From positions 41,040,444 to 41,104,443 of the forward strand of contig CM019823.1 of assembly GCA_009763385.1 (NCBI GenBank): DNA of 64,000 bases, in the 5' to 3' direction. Below the pieces are notes generated by a model. The model searched no databases. It worked only from the letters and a program-made list of their open reading frames with translations, and had not been told where the DNA came from. Shown here piece after piece: positions 9,273 through 22,300 of the stretch (positions are counted from its first letter, which is position 1; the number at the start of each line of letters is the position of its first letter). The DNA comes from Coix lacryma-jobi var. lacryma-jobi. Taxonomy: Eukaryota > Streptophyta > Magnoliopsida > Poales > Poaceae. The position numbers and the translations under genes are program-made.

Positions 9273-12200
9273 GTAAACTATAAAGCGGGAGGAAGGCATT
9301 GGGTGCTTGATAGTGGGTGCACTCAACACATGACCGAAGATGGAAGAATGTTCAAATCAATCAACACTAGTGGCAATAATCATGCGGATGCTATCACATT
9401 TGGTGACAACAAGAAAGGCAAGGTTAAAGGCTTGGGCAAGATTGCAATATCCAATGACTTGAGCATCTCCAATGTGCTATTAGTGGAATCTCTCAACTTC
9501 AACTTGTTGTCCGTGGCACAATTATGTGATTTGGGATTCAAATGCATATTTGGTGTTGATGATGTGGAGATAGTTAGCGTTGATGGAAGTGATTTGGTCT
9601 TCAAAGGATTTAGATATGAGAATCTCTATTTGGTGGATTTTGATGCTAGTGAAGCTCAATTAACAACATGCTTATTCACCAAATCAAGTATGGGTTGGCT
9701 ATGGCATAGGCGCTTGGGACATGTTGGAATGAAGCAACTAAAGAGGCTAGTGAAGCATGACATGGTTAGAGGACTAAAAGATGTTCACTTTGAAAAGGAC
9801 AAGCTTTGTAGTGCATGCCAAATGGGAAAGCAAGTTGGAAACACTCATCCCAACAAAGGAATGATGAGCACTACACATGCACTTGAGTTGTTGCACATGG
9901 ACTTGTTTGGACCAACTACATATGCAAGTATTGGGGGAAACAAGTATGGCTTTGTGATAGTGGATGACTATACAAGGTACACATGGGTCTTCTTTCTCGT
10001 TGACAAGAGTGAAGTGTTTGGCATATTCAAAACCTTTGTCAAGAGAAGTCAAAATGAGTGTGATAGAAGAATCAAGAAAGTGAGAAGTGACAATGGGAGT
10101 GAGTTTAGGAACACAAGAGTTGATGAGCTATGTGATGAGTTTGGAATCAAACATCAATTCTCGGCCAAGTATACACCTCAATCCAATGGGATAGTAGAAA
10201 GAAAGAATAGGACACTCATTGATATGTCAAGATCCATGCTTAGTGAATACAATGTGAGTGATTCCTTTTGGGCCGAAGCAATCAACACGACATGCTATTA
10301 TAGCAACCGGCTCTATTGTCACCCTCTACTGAAGAAGACACCATATGAGCTCCTAAATGATAGAAAGCCCAACATTGCATACTTCTGGGTCTTTGGGTGC
10401 AAGTGCTACATATTGAAGAAAGGCACAAGACTTGGCAAGTTTGAAAAGAAGTGTGATGAAGGGTTCCTACTTGGTTACTCCACTACAAGCAAAGCATATA
10501 GAGTGTGGAACAACATATCAAGAATAGTTGAAGAAGTCCATGATGTTGAGTTTGATGAAACCAATGGCTCACATGAGGAACAAGACAACCTAGATGATGT
10601 GAGAGGAACACAACTGGTGGAAGCTATGAAAAACATGGACATTGGTGATATAAGGCCAAAGCAAGTAATTGACATCGAAGATGACAAAGATCAAGTACTC
10701 TCTCCTCCAACCATACATAGCAAAGATGTTGCAAGATCTATTGGTTCTCAAGATCAACAAGATGCTAGTGCAAGTACAAGTGCTCAACCGCAACAAGTGC
10801 TCCAACCAACACATATTGCAAGAGATCATCCTTTGGATCAAATTGTTGGTGACATAAGAAGAGGTGTGCAAACAAGATCAAGATTGGCATCATTTTGTGA
10901 ACACTACTCATTTGTATCATCTATTGAGCCAACCAAGATTGATGAAGCTTTAATGGATGTTGATTGGGTAAATGCAATGCATGAAGAGTTAAACAACTTC
11001 ACCCGCAATGATGTTTGGGAGTTAGTGGAAAGACCAAAGAACACAAATGTTATTGGTACAAGGTGGGTTTTCCGAAACAAGCAAGACGAGGATAGCATTG
11101 TTATAAGGAACAAAGCAAGATTGGTAGCACAAGGTTACACCCAAATGGAAGGCATTGACTTTGGAGAAACCTATGCATTGGTTGCTAGATTGGAGGCCAT
11201 TAGAATTCTACTTGCATATGCTTGTTCTCATAACATCAAGCTCTATCAAATGGATGTGAAAAGTGCTTTTCTCAATGGATTCATCAATGAGCTAGTGTAT
11301 GTTGAACAACCTCCCGGATTTGAAGAATTGAAGAAGCCCAATCATGTGTACAAGCTCAATAAGGCATTATATGGGTTGAAACAAACACCAAGAGCATGGT
11401 ATGAAAGATTGAGGGATTTCTTGTTAGCCAAAGGATTCAAGATTGGGAAGGTTGACACCACTCTCTTCACCAAGAAAATTGGAAGTGACTTGTTTGTGTT
11501 GCAAATCTATGTGGATGACATCATATTTGGATCAACCAACCAAGACTTTTGTGAAGAGTTTGGGGAGATGATGGCTAAGGAGTTTGAGATGTCTATGATT
11601 GGAGAGCTTAGTTACTTCCTTGGATTACAAATCAAGCAAATGAAGAAAGGAATATTTGTTAGTCAAGGCAAGTACATCAAGGACATGCTCAAGAAGTTTG
11701 GGTTAGATGAAGCAAAAGCAATAACCACTCCAATGGGCACAAATGGACATTTGGATAGTGACTCTAGTGGTGACATGGTGGATCAAAAGCTATATCGGTC
11801 AATGATTGGAAGCCTACTCTATGTGACCGCATCAAGGCCGGATGTCATGTTTAGTGTGTGTATGTGTGCAAGGTTCCAAGCTTCACCAAGAGAAAGTCAT
11901 TTGAAGGCAACCAAAAGAATATTGAGATATTTGAAGCACACTCCAAATGTTGGACTATGGTATCCCAAGAGCTCTCAATTTGAATTGATTGGATACTCGG
12001 ATTCTGATTATGCGGGATGCAAGGTGGATAGGAAGAGCACATCGGGCACTTGTCAATTGCTTGGAAGATCACTTGTCTCATGGTCATCAAAGAAGCAAAA
12101 TAGTGTTGCACTCTCTACCGCCGAAGTCGAATACATATCCGCGGGTAGTTGTTGTGCACAATTGCTATGGATGAAAGCAACATTGCAAGATTATGGAGTC

Positions 12201-12461
12201 AAGTTTGGACAAGTCCCATTGCTATGTGATAATGAGAGCGCCGTCAAAATAGCCACCAACCCGGTACAACATTCAAGGACAAAGCACATTGACATAAGGC
12301 ATCACTTCATTAGAGATCATCAAGCAAAGAAAGACATATCTATTGAGAATGTGGGCACCGATGATCAACTTGCTGATATCTTCACCAAGCCACTAGATGA
12401 GAGAAGGTTTTGCAAGCTAAGGAATGAATTGAATATCCTAGACTTCTCCAACTTGAGTTGA
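9273..12461 (+). CDS. pol: Copia pol: protease, integrase, reverse transcriptase, RNase H
   Basis: Open from just after the TAG at 9270-9272 to TGA 12459-12461. There is no ATG ahead of the protease, so expression must depend on gag (stop readthrough) or on splicing. Order: aspartic protease active site DSG at about 9312; GAG-pre-integrase zinc region (LWHRRLGHVG, about 9700); integrase catalytic Asp-Asp-Glu (VIVDDYTR about 9960, RSDNGSEF about 10085, VERKNRT about 10195); reverse transcriptase (TRWVFRNK about 11060, YQMDVKSAFLNG about 11245, YVDD at 11508-11519); RNase H (YSDSDYAG about 11995, ALSTAEVEY about 12112, and the terminal DIFTKPL motif about 12380). Integrase before reverse transcriptase is diagnostic of copia. 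No stop or frameshift is visible, so the element may still be coding-competent. Confidence 0.92.
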   Translation, partial: VNYKAGGRHWVLDSGCTQHMTEDGRMFKSINTSGNNHADAITFGDNKKGKVKGLGKIAISNDLSISNVLLVESLNFNLLSVAQLCDLGFKCIFGVDDVEIVSVDGSDLVFKGFRYENLYLVDFDASEAQLTTCLFTKSSMGWLWHRRLGHVGMKQLKRLVKHDMVRGLKDVHFEKDKLCSACQMGKQVGNTHPNKGMMSTTHALELLHMDLFGPTTYASIGGNKYGFVIVDDYTRYTWVFFLVDKSEVFGIFKTFVKRSQNECDRRIKKVRSDNGSEFRNTRVDELCDEFGIKHQFSAKYTPQSNGIVERKNRTLIDMSRSMLSEYNVSDSFWAEAINTTCYYSNRLYCHPLLKKTPYELLNDRKPNIAYFWVFGCKCYILKKGTRLGKFEKKCDEGFLLGYSTTSKAYRVWNNISRIVEEVHDVEFDETNGSHEEQDNLDDVRGTQLVEAMKNMDIGDIRPKQVIDIEDDKDQVLSPPTIHSKDVARSIGSQDQQDASASTSAQPQQVLQPTHIARDHPLDQIVGDIRRGVQTRSRLASFCEHYSFVSSIEPTKIDEALMDVDWVNAMHEELNNFTRNDVWELVERPKNTNVIGTRWVFRNKQDEDSIVIRNKARLVAQGYTQMEGIDFGETYALVARLEAIRILLAYACSHNIKLYQMDVKSAFLNGFINELVYVEQPPGFEELKKPNHVYKLNKALYGLKQTPRAWYERLRDFLLAKGFKIGKVDTTLFTKKIGSDLFVLQIYVDDIIFGSTNQDFCEEFGEMMAKEFEMSMIGELSYFLGLQIKQMKKGIFVSQGKYIKDMLKKFGLDEAKAITTPMGTNGHLDSDSSGDMVDQKLYRSMIGSLLYVTASRPDVMFSVCMCARFQASPRESHLKATKRILRYLKHTPNVGLWYPKSSQFELIGYSDSDYAGCKVDRKSTSGTCQLLGRSLVSWSSKKQNSVALSTAEVEYISAGSCCAQLLWMKATLQDYGVKFGQVPLLCDNESAVKIATNPVQHSRTKHIDIRHHFIRDHQAKKDISIENVGTDDQLADIFTKPLDERRFCKLRNELNILDFSNLS

Positions 12462-13557
12462 ATGCACCCCCACTTATGACATGCCTCTCCTCCAAGAAAG
12501 CAAAGGTGAAATTGTTTGGCATGTGCATTCATTATTATTAGGTTGCAATCTAGTTCATATAGCCATCACATTGCTTATCTAGGTTCATTCATGGTAAATC
12601 AAATGAATTTGAAGTATATATGGTACCACTATTGCTTCTATGTTTGACCTGATCTAGTGGTAGCATATAACTTGTTTGTGAGCTAGTAACTCTAAAAGTT
12701 TGGTCTAGTAAGTGAGCAATGGATGTTTAACCAACGTGAGTAAGATAACCATTGTAAGATGTGTGAAGAAGCTTACTCTAGAGCAAACCGTGTTAAATAT
12801 CCTATGCTCATGCGCTAGATTAAGCCATAACTTGACTTAAGTTTGATCCCAACATATGAATTTCATGATAAAAGGATTGTCTCCTTCATTAAAATTTGCC
12901 CCACCTTTATGATAATTGTTGACAAAGGGGGAGAAAATAATGCACCAAAGATATGTTAGTGAAAGAGGGACACAACATGAGTGGATGACATGCTAACATG
13001 CTAAGTAAATCTTCAAGTGTTCAAGTGGGATCGGAGCATACAAATAGGGGGAGCAAGCTCATAAACATGTATGTTGCATTTGAAATGTGCATATTCATAT
13101 GTTTGATTGCAATGCATAAGTTATTTATTTTGATATTCATGCTTATGAGGTGAATGCTAGTGTTAGAACATGATTGATGAAATGACTCACTAGCATGAAT
13201 AAGTTGATAACTAGACATACTTGTATTCCCGTATTTTCAAGTGGTTCAAGAGCCTTATTATAATGTTGATCTCATGGGGTTCTTAAGTTTTGATGTATGT
13301 CTAGTGACAAATGATGCTAAGGATGGTCTAATATGTGCACTCCGATTGGTATCACGCTTCAAAGGTCCATTCTTATGCCTTAGCATCATCATTGGTAGTA
13401 TTGCTCACCCACATTTCATATCCATACATATGTGCCAAATTTAGAACCAAACTCTATAACACATATGTAGGGGGAGCTAATACTATCAATGTGGTTACTC
13501 AAATTTAAATCACATATCTTTGTATAGGTTGTCATCAATTACCAAAAAGGGGGAGAT
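12462..13557 (+). other. Non-coding 3' region of the Sirevirus-like element with repeated polypurine tracts
   Basis: No env-like frame is present. Purine tracts with the GGGGGAG core occur at about 12923-12934, 13044-13053 and 13467-13476, and directly before the 3' LTR at 13543-13557. The last is the functional plus-strand primer by position. Multiple polypurine tracts in this region are a reported Sirevirus trait. Confidence 0.8.
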
Positions 13558-13656
13558 TGAAAGCCCTAGTTTGATTTTGGTTAATTAATGAAACCTATTT
13601 GGTCTAATCATATTGCTAAGCATGTGTGTAGCTTATAAGAAAGGATTGTGACCAAG
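13558..13656 (+). repeat. 3' LTR of the Sirevirus-like element, part 1
   Basis: Matches 5047-5145 of the 5' LTR, with C-to-A and A-to-C differences near its end. It stops where solo LTR A entered; its last five bases CCAAG are the target duplication. Confidence 0.93.
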
Positions 13657-16600
13657 TGTGATGGAACCCCCTGAATTATTAAGGCCCACGTGTACCCGTC
13701 CTTGTCCTACAGACCTCAGACAGTCATACACTGTGCCCAACAATCCAAAAGACCCATCACGTGTCATCGGGTAACCCGACTCATCCACGTTTCCTTACAC
13801 TCCCAGGATCATTGCAAGAGTCATTGTAGTATTACAACATTTCACAAATAATATACATCAGAGATAAAAGTGCGGAAGTATTACACCATAAGTTTTACAA
13901 ACTAGTTGTTCAAACTCACGTCGTTATTACAAACCATAGTTTCAAACTTCACCCTAGGTAGTGGAAGCAACATTAATAAAACTGTATTTCACACAAACAA
14001 CCCCGCCTGAGGGTTGCATTACTCCTCCCCGGACACGTCCTCCTCAATGACGGTCACGCAACAAGCCTCAAAGCAAGGCTGCTCGTGAACGTCACCTGCA
14101 ACAGGGGTTAACAACCCTAAGTACAAAGGTACTCAACAAGGCTTACCCGACAAGAAAGAAGAAGGAACAGGTATGCTGGTTTGGGTAGGCTCAACAGTAC
14201 TTTTCATTTGCATAAAAGCTTACTAAAGTAATCCTAGATCCAAATTTTACTTAATCATTTACGTACTTGGTAAGAACTAAATGTGAACACTAGTGAAAGA
14301 TCATTATCATTCTTTCTTAAACAAGTTCCATTTTATTCTATGATGCGGGTCGAAAGATTGAGTCTCCTTAACCGAGGAGCACGACGATTCGAACCGATTA
14401 AACCAGATCTGGGAGTTTTCCACGATCATACGATATATGTAGACCCTCGATCACACATATATCAACCCCAACCTCGGATCCTCCAAACAAGACCGGGTCC
14501 GCGCCACCCGAGAGTACTTGTACACCTCCAATCCAGGACTTTAACCCATGAGGGTAGCTAGTACTCCCGCCATCTCTCCACTCCCAGTGCGCGAGTAGCC
14601 GTTCTCATCTAAGAACCACCAAAGTAGGGCTTACCGTAGCATATGATCGGTACTTCACAGTTTCTCAATCTAGCAGGCCAACAACGGTTAACCCTAACCC
14701 GACACATCCGGGTCACCCTACACCGACCCAAGGTTCGATGCATGTGCCTGTCTGGTCTTAATCATCATTCTTTCTCATTATCATTCCAAAAAGATAAGTA
14801 TTGAAAACATTTATCAAAAGCTTCATAAAGCAAGGCTAAGCATTTCTATCATTTGCATAAAGCAGGTATCAAGGAATGATATATCGATAACAAGGTTGAT
14901 CATGCATCAACAGGTTTAAAGCATTTGTTTGATAAACACCTAATGCATCAGGTTATCGAAAGTAAGTGTAATGGTAAATCCAAGGAAATGGTTGAATGAA
15001 CCGGGGCTTGCCTTCGTTGACCGAAAAAGTCGGGAACTCCTGATATTCCGGATCAACAGGACACTCTGAACTCTCTGGACCAACCTCGACCGGACAATCG
15101 ACCCCTTCGGAAACTACACGATAAAAGAGTGCATGCCTGATGAGATGCTCATGGTAAAGATGGAAAATTACTAAGTTATAAACATTTGACTTGTAACAAC
15201 TTTCCCTCACGGTAAAGTTGCAAGCCAACAAAACCAACTTGCATAAACATACATGGTTTACATGAGTGACGCTTGCCTGCATCAAGCAGCAGATCAAGAT
15301 AATTCACTTAACTTAACCTTCAAATCTTCCATAAAGAAACTTAGGTTTTCATGTTTTACAACATTAGTTATTCATAAAGAAAGCAATTTAATTAGCATGA
15401 AATTAAGTTGTGAAGCAAACTATGCTTAAACTAGTTCAAACTTTTTACACAGATTGGTTATATTTCAAACAGTGCACAAAATAAATTTTAGCATTTTTGG
15501 AGTTAATCTCGATTTTATAAAAATCATTGAACAATTATTCAAGAATTATAAGGCACAATTTTTACTGCAGATCAGTATACAAAAACATGCATACATTATA
15601 TTTTTTATAAAAACTACACATCTCAGAGAACATGTACAAATTTTTCTATGATTTTTGGATCAACAGATTAATTCATATAAAATTAACAAAATCACCATTT
15701 GCATTCACATAAACAAAAATTAGATTAAAGTACTTAAATAAAAACAACCCTGTTAGGCCGAAACTGCCCAGCTCAGCCCAACTCGCACGCAAACCGGCCC
15801 AACTCGGGTCTGCCCGCGTTGCACAGCCGGTTTTGCAGAAAAACCCTCTGGCTTTTACCAAACAACAACTAAGCCCTTGACACTGTTGAGCACTATTCAA
15901 CTGAGTCATGGACTTTGCACCTAGGCCCTCGGGTTTAGTCGAATTCCAAACGACAAGTCCCTGACTCCGCGGCTGGCGGCGGCGAGCTCGGCTCGCGCAC
16001 GCCGGAGCAACGGGACCTCCTCCAGCCAAACCAACCGGCTTAGCACCTTCCCCTGGCCCTCACGGCTCTGTTGAACCCTCAAACTCCCTCCCTCGACCTC
16101 TCTCTCTACCCCGACGACGACACCGGCGGACGTGGCGGCACGGCGGCGGCACGGCGGCCAACTGGGAGCTCTACCGAGCCCGCGGACGTGCGCATCAGCA
16201 CCAGAGGCTCACCACGACTCTAGCGGGCTAGATCTCCGAGGCTGACGCGGCTCCGAACAGTGAGGACGACGACGACGGCGAGTTCCAGCGGTGCGGCTCG
16301 ACGGCGACGGTCTGTTCCGGCTGCGACAGAGGGAGAAAAGGTCAAGGACCTGGTGTTAGAGCATCAGGAAGGGATGAGAAAGCGGGAACGAGGATCAGGT
16401 GAGGACGAACGGATTTCGAGTCCGCTGACCACGGTGACGGCGTCGATGGCGGCGTCCGGGACCGGAGACGAAGAAGACGGTTACGCTGGGCTGTTGCGGG
16501 ACGAGAGGGGCTGCGACCTAGCTCTATAGCTCCGCAACGACGAGGCGAGCTTGTTGGTGCGGTCAAACGGAGCGGACGAGCGCTCACACGGCCGGCATAG

Positions 16601-17670
16601 CCGAGCAGAGGGAAGACGACGGCGGCGAGCGAGTGGAGGAGAAGGACGAGACGCGGCGCTTCTGAGGGACGAGAGAGACGAAAGAGAGGGTTGCGGGGTC
16701 TTGCACGCGCGCGCGAAGCTAGCAGGCAGCTCGCTGGCACCGCGCATGCGCCCCAGCGCGAGCTCTGCACAGGGGAGCTGCTCGCTGGCCGAGCTCCAGG
16801 TGCTTCCCCCCCTTGGCACTGTTCCTTGCTTTTCTCCCCTTTCCTGAATTTTCGAAATTACTTTTGAAAATTGAACTACACTTCAAGATATGTCAAAATA
16901 CGAAATGTAGAGATTGAAAAGTTGTACAACTTTACTTTAACACTCTTTGGCTGATTTCAACTGGAAATAGGTCCATTTGATCAAAACAGTTCCAACCGAT
17001 TTCAAATTTAAAATTTGAAAAGGGGACAGAGTTAGGGTTTTACAGTAAAAGCAAAATTACTTTTGATTTTGCATTGACACTTGAAAAATGGTCAATGTAT
17101 GAAATGTTCATTTTGAAATTCTCTACAACTTTGATGTAGATCCGAAACTCAGATTTCAAATAGTTTTTGAAATGCAAGTTTAAAGTCAAAAGGTGACCAT
17201 TTCCAGGGTTTGAGTAAATTCAAAATTACTTTAAATTTTGTACAGAAACTTTGAAAACTTTGAATACCAAAGTTGTACTTCTCCTCAAGATCTACCAAAA
17301 AGATTTTAGGGTCAACCCCTAATTAAGCATATATTTTGAGTTAACTAGAAAGGGCTAATTAACTTATATAGGAGTTTAATGATTTTCCCATTTTTAAGCT
17401 AAATAAATTTTATATTCTTTTGAATTGTTGAACTTGGATTCATGCCTTTACATGACTTTAGTCAAATGGGAATGAACACAAGTTACTTCATAATGACATT
17501 CTAAATTAGGTTTTTGAGTTGCATCACAAGCATACAAACAAAGATGCTCACATATTAGGAATTAAACTTATTTTAGTGAATGCATCTCAAGGTGAGCTAG
17601 CACATGATGCTATGAAATGTTTATGATGACATGACAACATTTTATTCATGTAAACACCTGAGGTGTTACA
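13657..17670 (-). mobile_element. Solo LTR A of a Ty3/gypsy family, reverse orientation (4014 bp)
   Basis: Begins TGTGATGG and ends GGTGTTACA, flanked by CCAAG on both sides (13652-13656, 17671-17675). Read on the - strand it starts TGTAACACCT, like the LTR at 46679. Its 14100-14160 segment is the complement of the TACCCATGTTGCAGG/GTTGAGTACC-TTGTACT region of that LTR (about 50485-50520). No gag, pol or primer site lies inside, so a single LTR left by recombination is the simplest reading. A GC-rich block (about 15950-16830) corresponds to the GC-rich promoter block of the related LTR; open frames there are not credible genes. Confidence 0.85.
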
Positions 17671-17675
17671 CCAAG

Positions 17676-19310
17676 CCAAGTGGTGGAGCTAGCTAGGTGG
17701 CAACCATGAAGGATGGTGATGGCCACAAGCACTCAAGAGATCAAGTGCTCTACCATTGGTGAAACTTGAGAAGAAGAGAAGAGATGGAGCAAAGAGGCCC
17801 GAAGGCAAAGGTATAATCTATAGGACTCTTTGTTTTGGTGATCAAGACACTTAGCGAGTGTGATCACGTTTAGGATAGATAGCCGTACTATTAAGAGGAG
17901 ATTATTCACGGCTTATGCAGTGTTCAAGTGCCACTAGGTGTTCTCTAACATATCGATGCTATAGAACTACTGAGAGACTAACAAAACCCTTGATAAATGC
18001 TTTGCAAAATGCTAACACTCGTGCACAAGTGTTGGAACACTTTGGTGTTGGCGCATGGGAGCAAGGGTAGAAGTTATATTGTGAAAGATGCCAAGTTAGG
18101 GGCATCGAACGCTGCTGGCGGCGACATCGGACGCTGGCCGAGCGTCCGATGGCAAACCCTAACTGCTGACTGTTGTCGAGATAACATCGGACGCTGGCAA
18201 CGGACGCTGGCGTTTCACTGTTGCAGAGTCCGATGTTCATGACGTGGCACAAGCGTGCTTTCCAGGGAGCATCGGACGCTGGGCTGCGTCCGATGCCAAT
18301 CCATCGGACGCGTCCGATGTGGTTTGGTGCGTTCTGGAACCTTTCTGTTGTGTCATCGGACGCAGAGGTTGAGCGTCCGATGCTATCGTTCCGGCGCGTC
18401 CGATGTAAGGGTGTTTTTGCGCAGACTTGAGCAAAGGCATCGGAGCGTCCGATGCTATCGTTCCGGCGCGTCCGATGCCACTTTAACCAGCGCGAGAAGG
18501 AATGTGACCGTTGGGATCTAACGGGCTGAATTCATAGCGGTGGGACACGTGGTGCTCATCGGAGCATCGGACGCTGAGGGAGCGTCCGATGGCCCCGACA
18601 CCGGCGCGTCCGATGCTTCTGTTTCGGGCCCAACGGCTAGGCCGACTTGTGTGGCCTATTTAAGGGGCTTGACCGGCTTGCTAGGCATTACTCTTGCACA
18701 TTTTGATTCCTAAGCATACTAGTGAGCTTTGGCAAGCCTTCCAACTCATCTCCCAAGTTGATTTGATCAAACCAAGTGAGATTGAGTGATCTAGTGCGTG
18801 ATTTGAAAGAGTTCAATCTAGTGGCACTAGTTCTTCGTATCGACATTGAGTTTTCTTGTTACTCTTGGCATTTGCCGGTGCCTAGACGGCTTGGAGGTGT
18901 TGAGGTGGTTTTGGCAAGAGAAGGAGATTGTTCTTGGCCACCACTGATCGTGATTGTGAGAGGTTTTGGAGCCTCACCTCGCCGGAGCGGCAAGAGGCAT
19001 CCTTAGTGGATTGCTCGTGTCATTGAGCTACCTCACTAGCGGTAGATTCTTGTGGCGCTCTTTGTGAGCTTGGCTTTGCGCCGATTAGCCACCGAGTCAC
19101 CTAGTGTTGGTCGACACAATGGGGAGTAGCGTGCCGGCAAGCACGTGAACCTCGGGATAAATCTTGGTGTCCCGTGTGCTTATTGTGATTACTTCCACAT
19201 CTTGGAGATTGGTCTTCATATTCATATTCTTGGTGATTGGCATCACGAGCGGATTTCACCGGTGATTGGCTCTCTACTAGGCGATCCCGAAGGCTCGGTG
19301 AAACCACCTC
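17676..19310 (+). repeat. 3' LTR of the Sirevirus-like element, part 2
   Basis: Matches 5146-6780 of the 5' LTR, including the palindrome cluster (18090-18620) and the TATA-like box. Several differences fall at CG dinucleotides inside the palindromes. It ends with ACCTC, the duplication made by solo LTR B. Confidence 0.93.
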
Positions 19311-22300
19311 TGTGGCAGAACCTCCCATTAATGTGGCCCACCTGCACACGTCATCATCTCCCCGAGCCCTAATGACTGTGCACATGTACCACATCACTGG
19401 AAAGATCTGTCGGGTGTTCTCGAGAGAACCCCGAATTATCCACGAACCACAGGATCATCATCATGAAGGGTGGAATAATCACAACATTACAACAGTTGAT
19501 ACAAAATATGTCGGAGTGCGGAAGAAAGATAAATAACTTTACCAAAACCATGAATAAGTTACTTTTTACATAAACGTAACTGGTATTGCGGAAGTAGAAT
19601 AGTATGACGGAACCACACTTAGGTGGAGTACCTAAGTTGGAGAAGAAGAACAACCAGATCACGTCAAGCCCACTGACATGATCATGATCAACAACACCTA
19701 TTAGAAACCTGCAACAGGGGTTAACAAACCCTGAGTACAAAAGTACTCAACAAGACTTAACCGTCTAAAGAAAAGAAGAAGACTCAGGTATGAAGGCTGT
19801 AAGGATTCAAGGTAAGGCTTTAGCAAAGTCAAAGTATTTTCTTTTGCATAAAAGCTTACTAAAAGTAAAACCTATTTTTCAAGTTTTAACTCAAGTGTGA
19901 ACTAACCAAAGATTCTCAAACCTTCACATTCTAGAATTCTCATTTCATGACCATCCCATTCTTTACTACGGTGCGGGTCGGGGGATTGAGGCTCCATATC
20001 CGAGGAAACACGGCGATTCGAATCGATTAACCCAGCTGGGGATTCAGTACCACACGACATATGTAGAACTTAATCTTGCATATATCAACCATATCTATAG
20101 ATCCTCCCATACAAGAACGGTCCGCGCTACCCGAGAGTACAGTACACCTCCAATCCGGGACTTTAACCCACGAGGGTACACGCTACTCCCGCCATCTTTC
20201 CACTCCCAGTGCGCGGTTAGCCATTCTCAGGTATCGGAATAGCTATAGATTAGGCTTACCACCGCATGTGGGTTGTACTCAAAGGTCTCAATCACAGCAG
20301 GCCAACAACGATCAGGTCCTATGTTGAGTAACCTTACAACAAGACTCCATTCTTGATGTAAGTTACTATCAATATCATGTTGTCTCAAGATTCATTATCC
20401 CCATAACATAGGAACCATTTTTAAAAGCACCTACTGTAATAAAGTAGTAAAGCATGGCTAAGCATACTAAGCATTTTGATAAAACAGGTATCAAGGTTAA
20501 GTATTGGAATCATCAAGGTTGGTAATGCATCAAATAGGATTCACTCAACTCCTATTCACCTAATGCATCATATTATTGAAAGTAAATGTAATTGTAAATC
20601 CAAGGAAATGGTTAAATGCACCGGGGCTTGCCTTGGGAAACAGCGAAGTCCGGAGTCTCAGAAAAAGAAGAAGAGTCCACACCCTCAGGAGATATCCACT
20701 GCGGATCGAATTCTTTCGAAACGGAAGCTACACGTAAAAGTGCATATGCATGAATAATGAGATGCTTATGCTATAATCATGGTAAAGATGGAAATTTTCT
20801 TAATTATAACCTTTATAGAGTACAACTTTCTATTGCGGTAAAGTTGCAAACCAACAAACCCACTTTAGCTATTATACACACTAAACAAGTTTTATTATTT
20901 TCTGATAACGCAACTTACAAGCAACAAAAAGGTATTTGTATAAAAGAAAACCATAACCAGGGAGTATATCATGTTAACTTCCCATTGGTTGTCATACAAC
21001 TCCAAAAGTCACACAAATCTTAAAGTGATTAACTAATTTTATTTATTTCATAAGCCATTTAAAATAGCTTTCTACACATACAGAAATCATACTAGGTCAA
21101 ACAGGGATGAAATTAAACATGAAGGTGTATATCAGTGATATAAACTCTCATGTCAAATTTCATGATTTTTGGATAACCACAGAAAATTACATAATTCATC
21201 AAAGTTGCATTTATTAATTAAAGTACAGATTTTATTGGCATAGCAAAAATGCTCCAAACACAAGTTTCATAATTTTTATATTAGCACAGACATGCTATCA
21301 TCAATCATGTCAAATTTCATAATTAACAGAGCTATAGATTGATTATAGCAAAAATAACAAAACTGATTACTGTTCAAAAAGATAGAAAAAGAAAAACGAA
21401 AACCAGCCCAAACTGGGCTTTCGGCCCAGTCCAGCTTGACTCAGCTTGGTTCGAGCGCACGGCGGAGGGTACGTGTTTGCTCGAGGCCCGGCTCGAGACG
21501 GTAAAACAGTCGTCCGTCCGAGGCCTAGCTCGAGGCTCGGGCGAGACGGAAACCAATCGCTCGTCCGAGGCCTGAGGCTCGGCTCGGCGAGGAGACGAGG
21601 GTGCGTGTCTGCTCGAGGCCTAGCTCGAGGCTCAGCTTGAGGCTCGGGCGAGACGGAACGCTCGTCCGTCCGAGGCCTAGCTCGGGCGGGACAGTGAACA
21701 CGTTCGCCCGAGGCTCGGCTTGAGCGAAGCGGTGTGTCCTGACAGCTTTGCAGAAAAGCCCTTCGGCTTATGCTAAAACAACCATCAGTCCTACCATACT
21801 ATTTACATGAGTCTGTGGCTTTTCAACCAACACCCTGCAAAGATTTATCTTTACAACTGTTAGGTCCTCGACCATGGCCGGCGCGCATGGCGGAGAACCG
21901 AGCGGCGGCGGTCCTTACGCCGGCCAACTCCAGCCACTAAAGATCCAACGGACGCAAGCATCAGCACCGGCAAGCCAACCGCAACCGATTGAGCTCCGAA
22001 CACTAAACTCTACTGCTCCGGCGAGGTTTGGCCACGCACAGCGGCGGATTGGATCTCGGCACGGCCGTTCCAGCGAACCTAGGCCGGTAGCAAGCGAACG
22101 GAGAAGCTAGGAAGGTGTAGAAGCTCACCCTGGTGCTGATGGTGAAGTCGGTTTGAGCGGAGGTTGCTCGGAGAGTAGGCGTCCACGGAGCAGTGGCCTT
22201 CGGCGGTGAACTCCGGCGAAGACGACGCTGTTCCAGTAAAACCTGAGCACCAGACAAGGAACCATCGAGCCGATGAGCTCTTTGGGATCAAGACAAAACA

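Noticed and set aside
12462..13557. Possible env-like third ORF of a Sirevirus
   Set aside because: No frame longer than about 70 codons and no membrane or signal features; only polypurine tracts are conserved.
16260..16847. Open frames of 89-142 codons in GC-rich DNA inside solo LTR A
   Set aside because: They overlap in several phases, consist of Arg/Ala/Ser/Pro runs and lie inside an LTR. Stop codons are rare in GC-rich DNA; no domain is visible.
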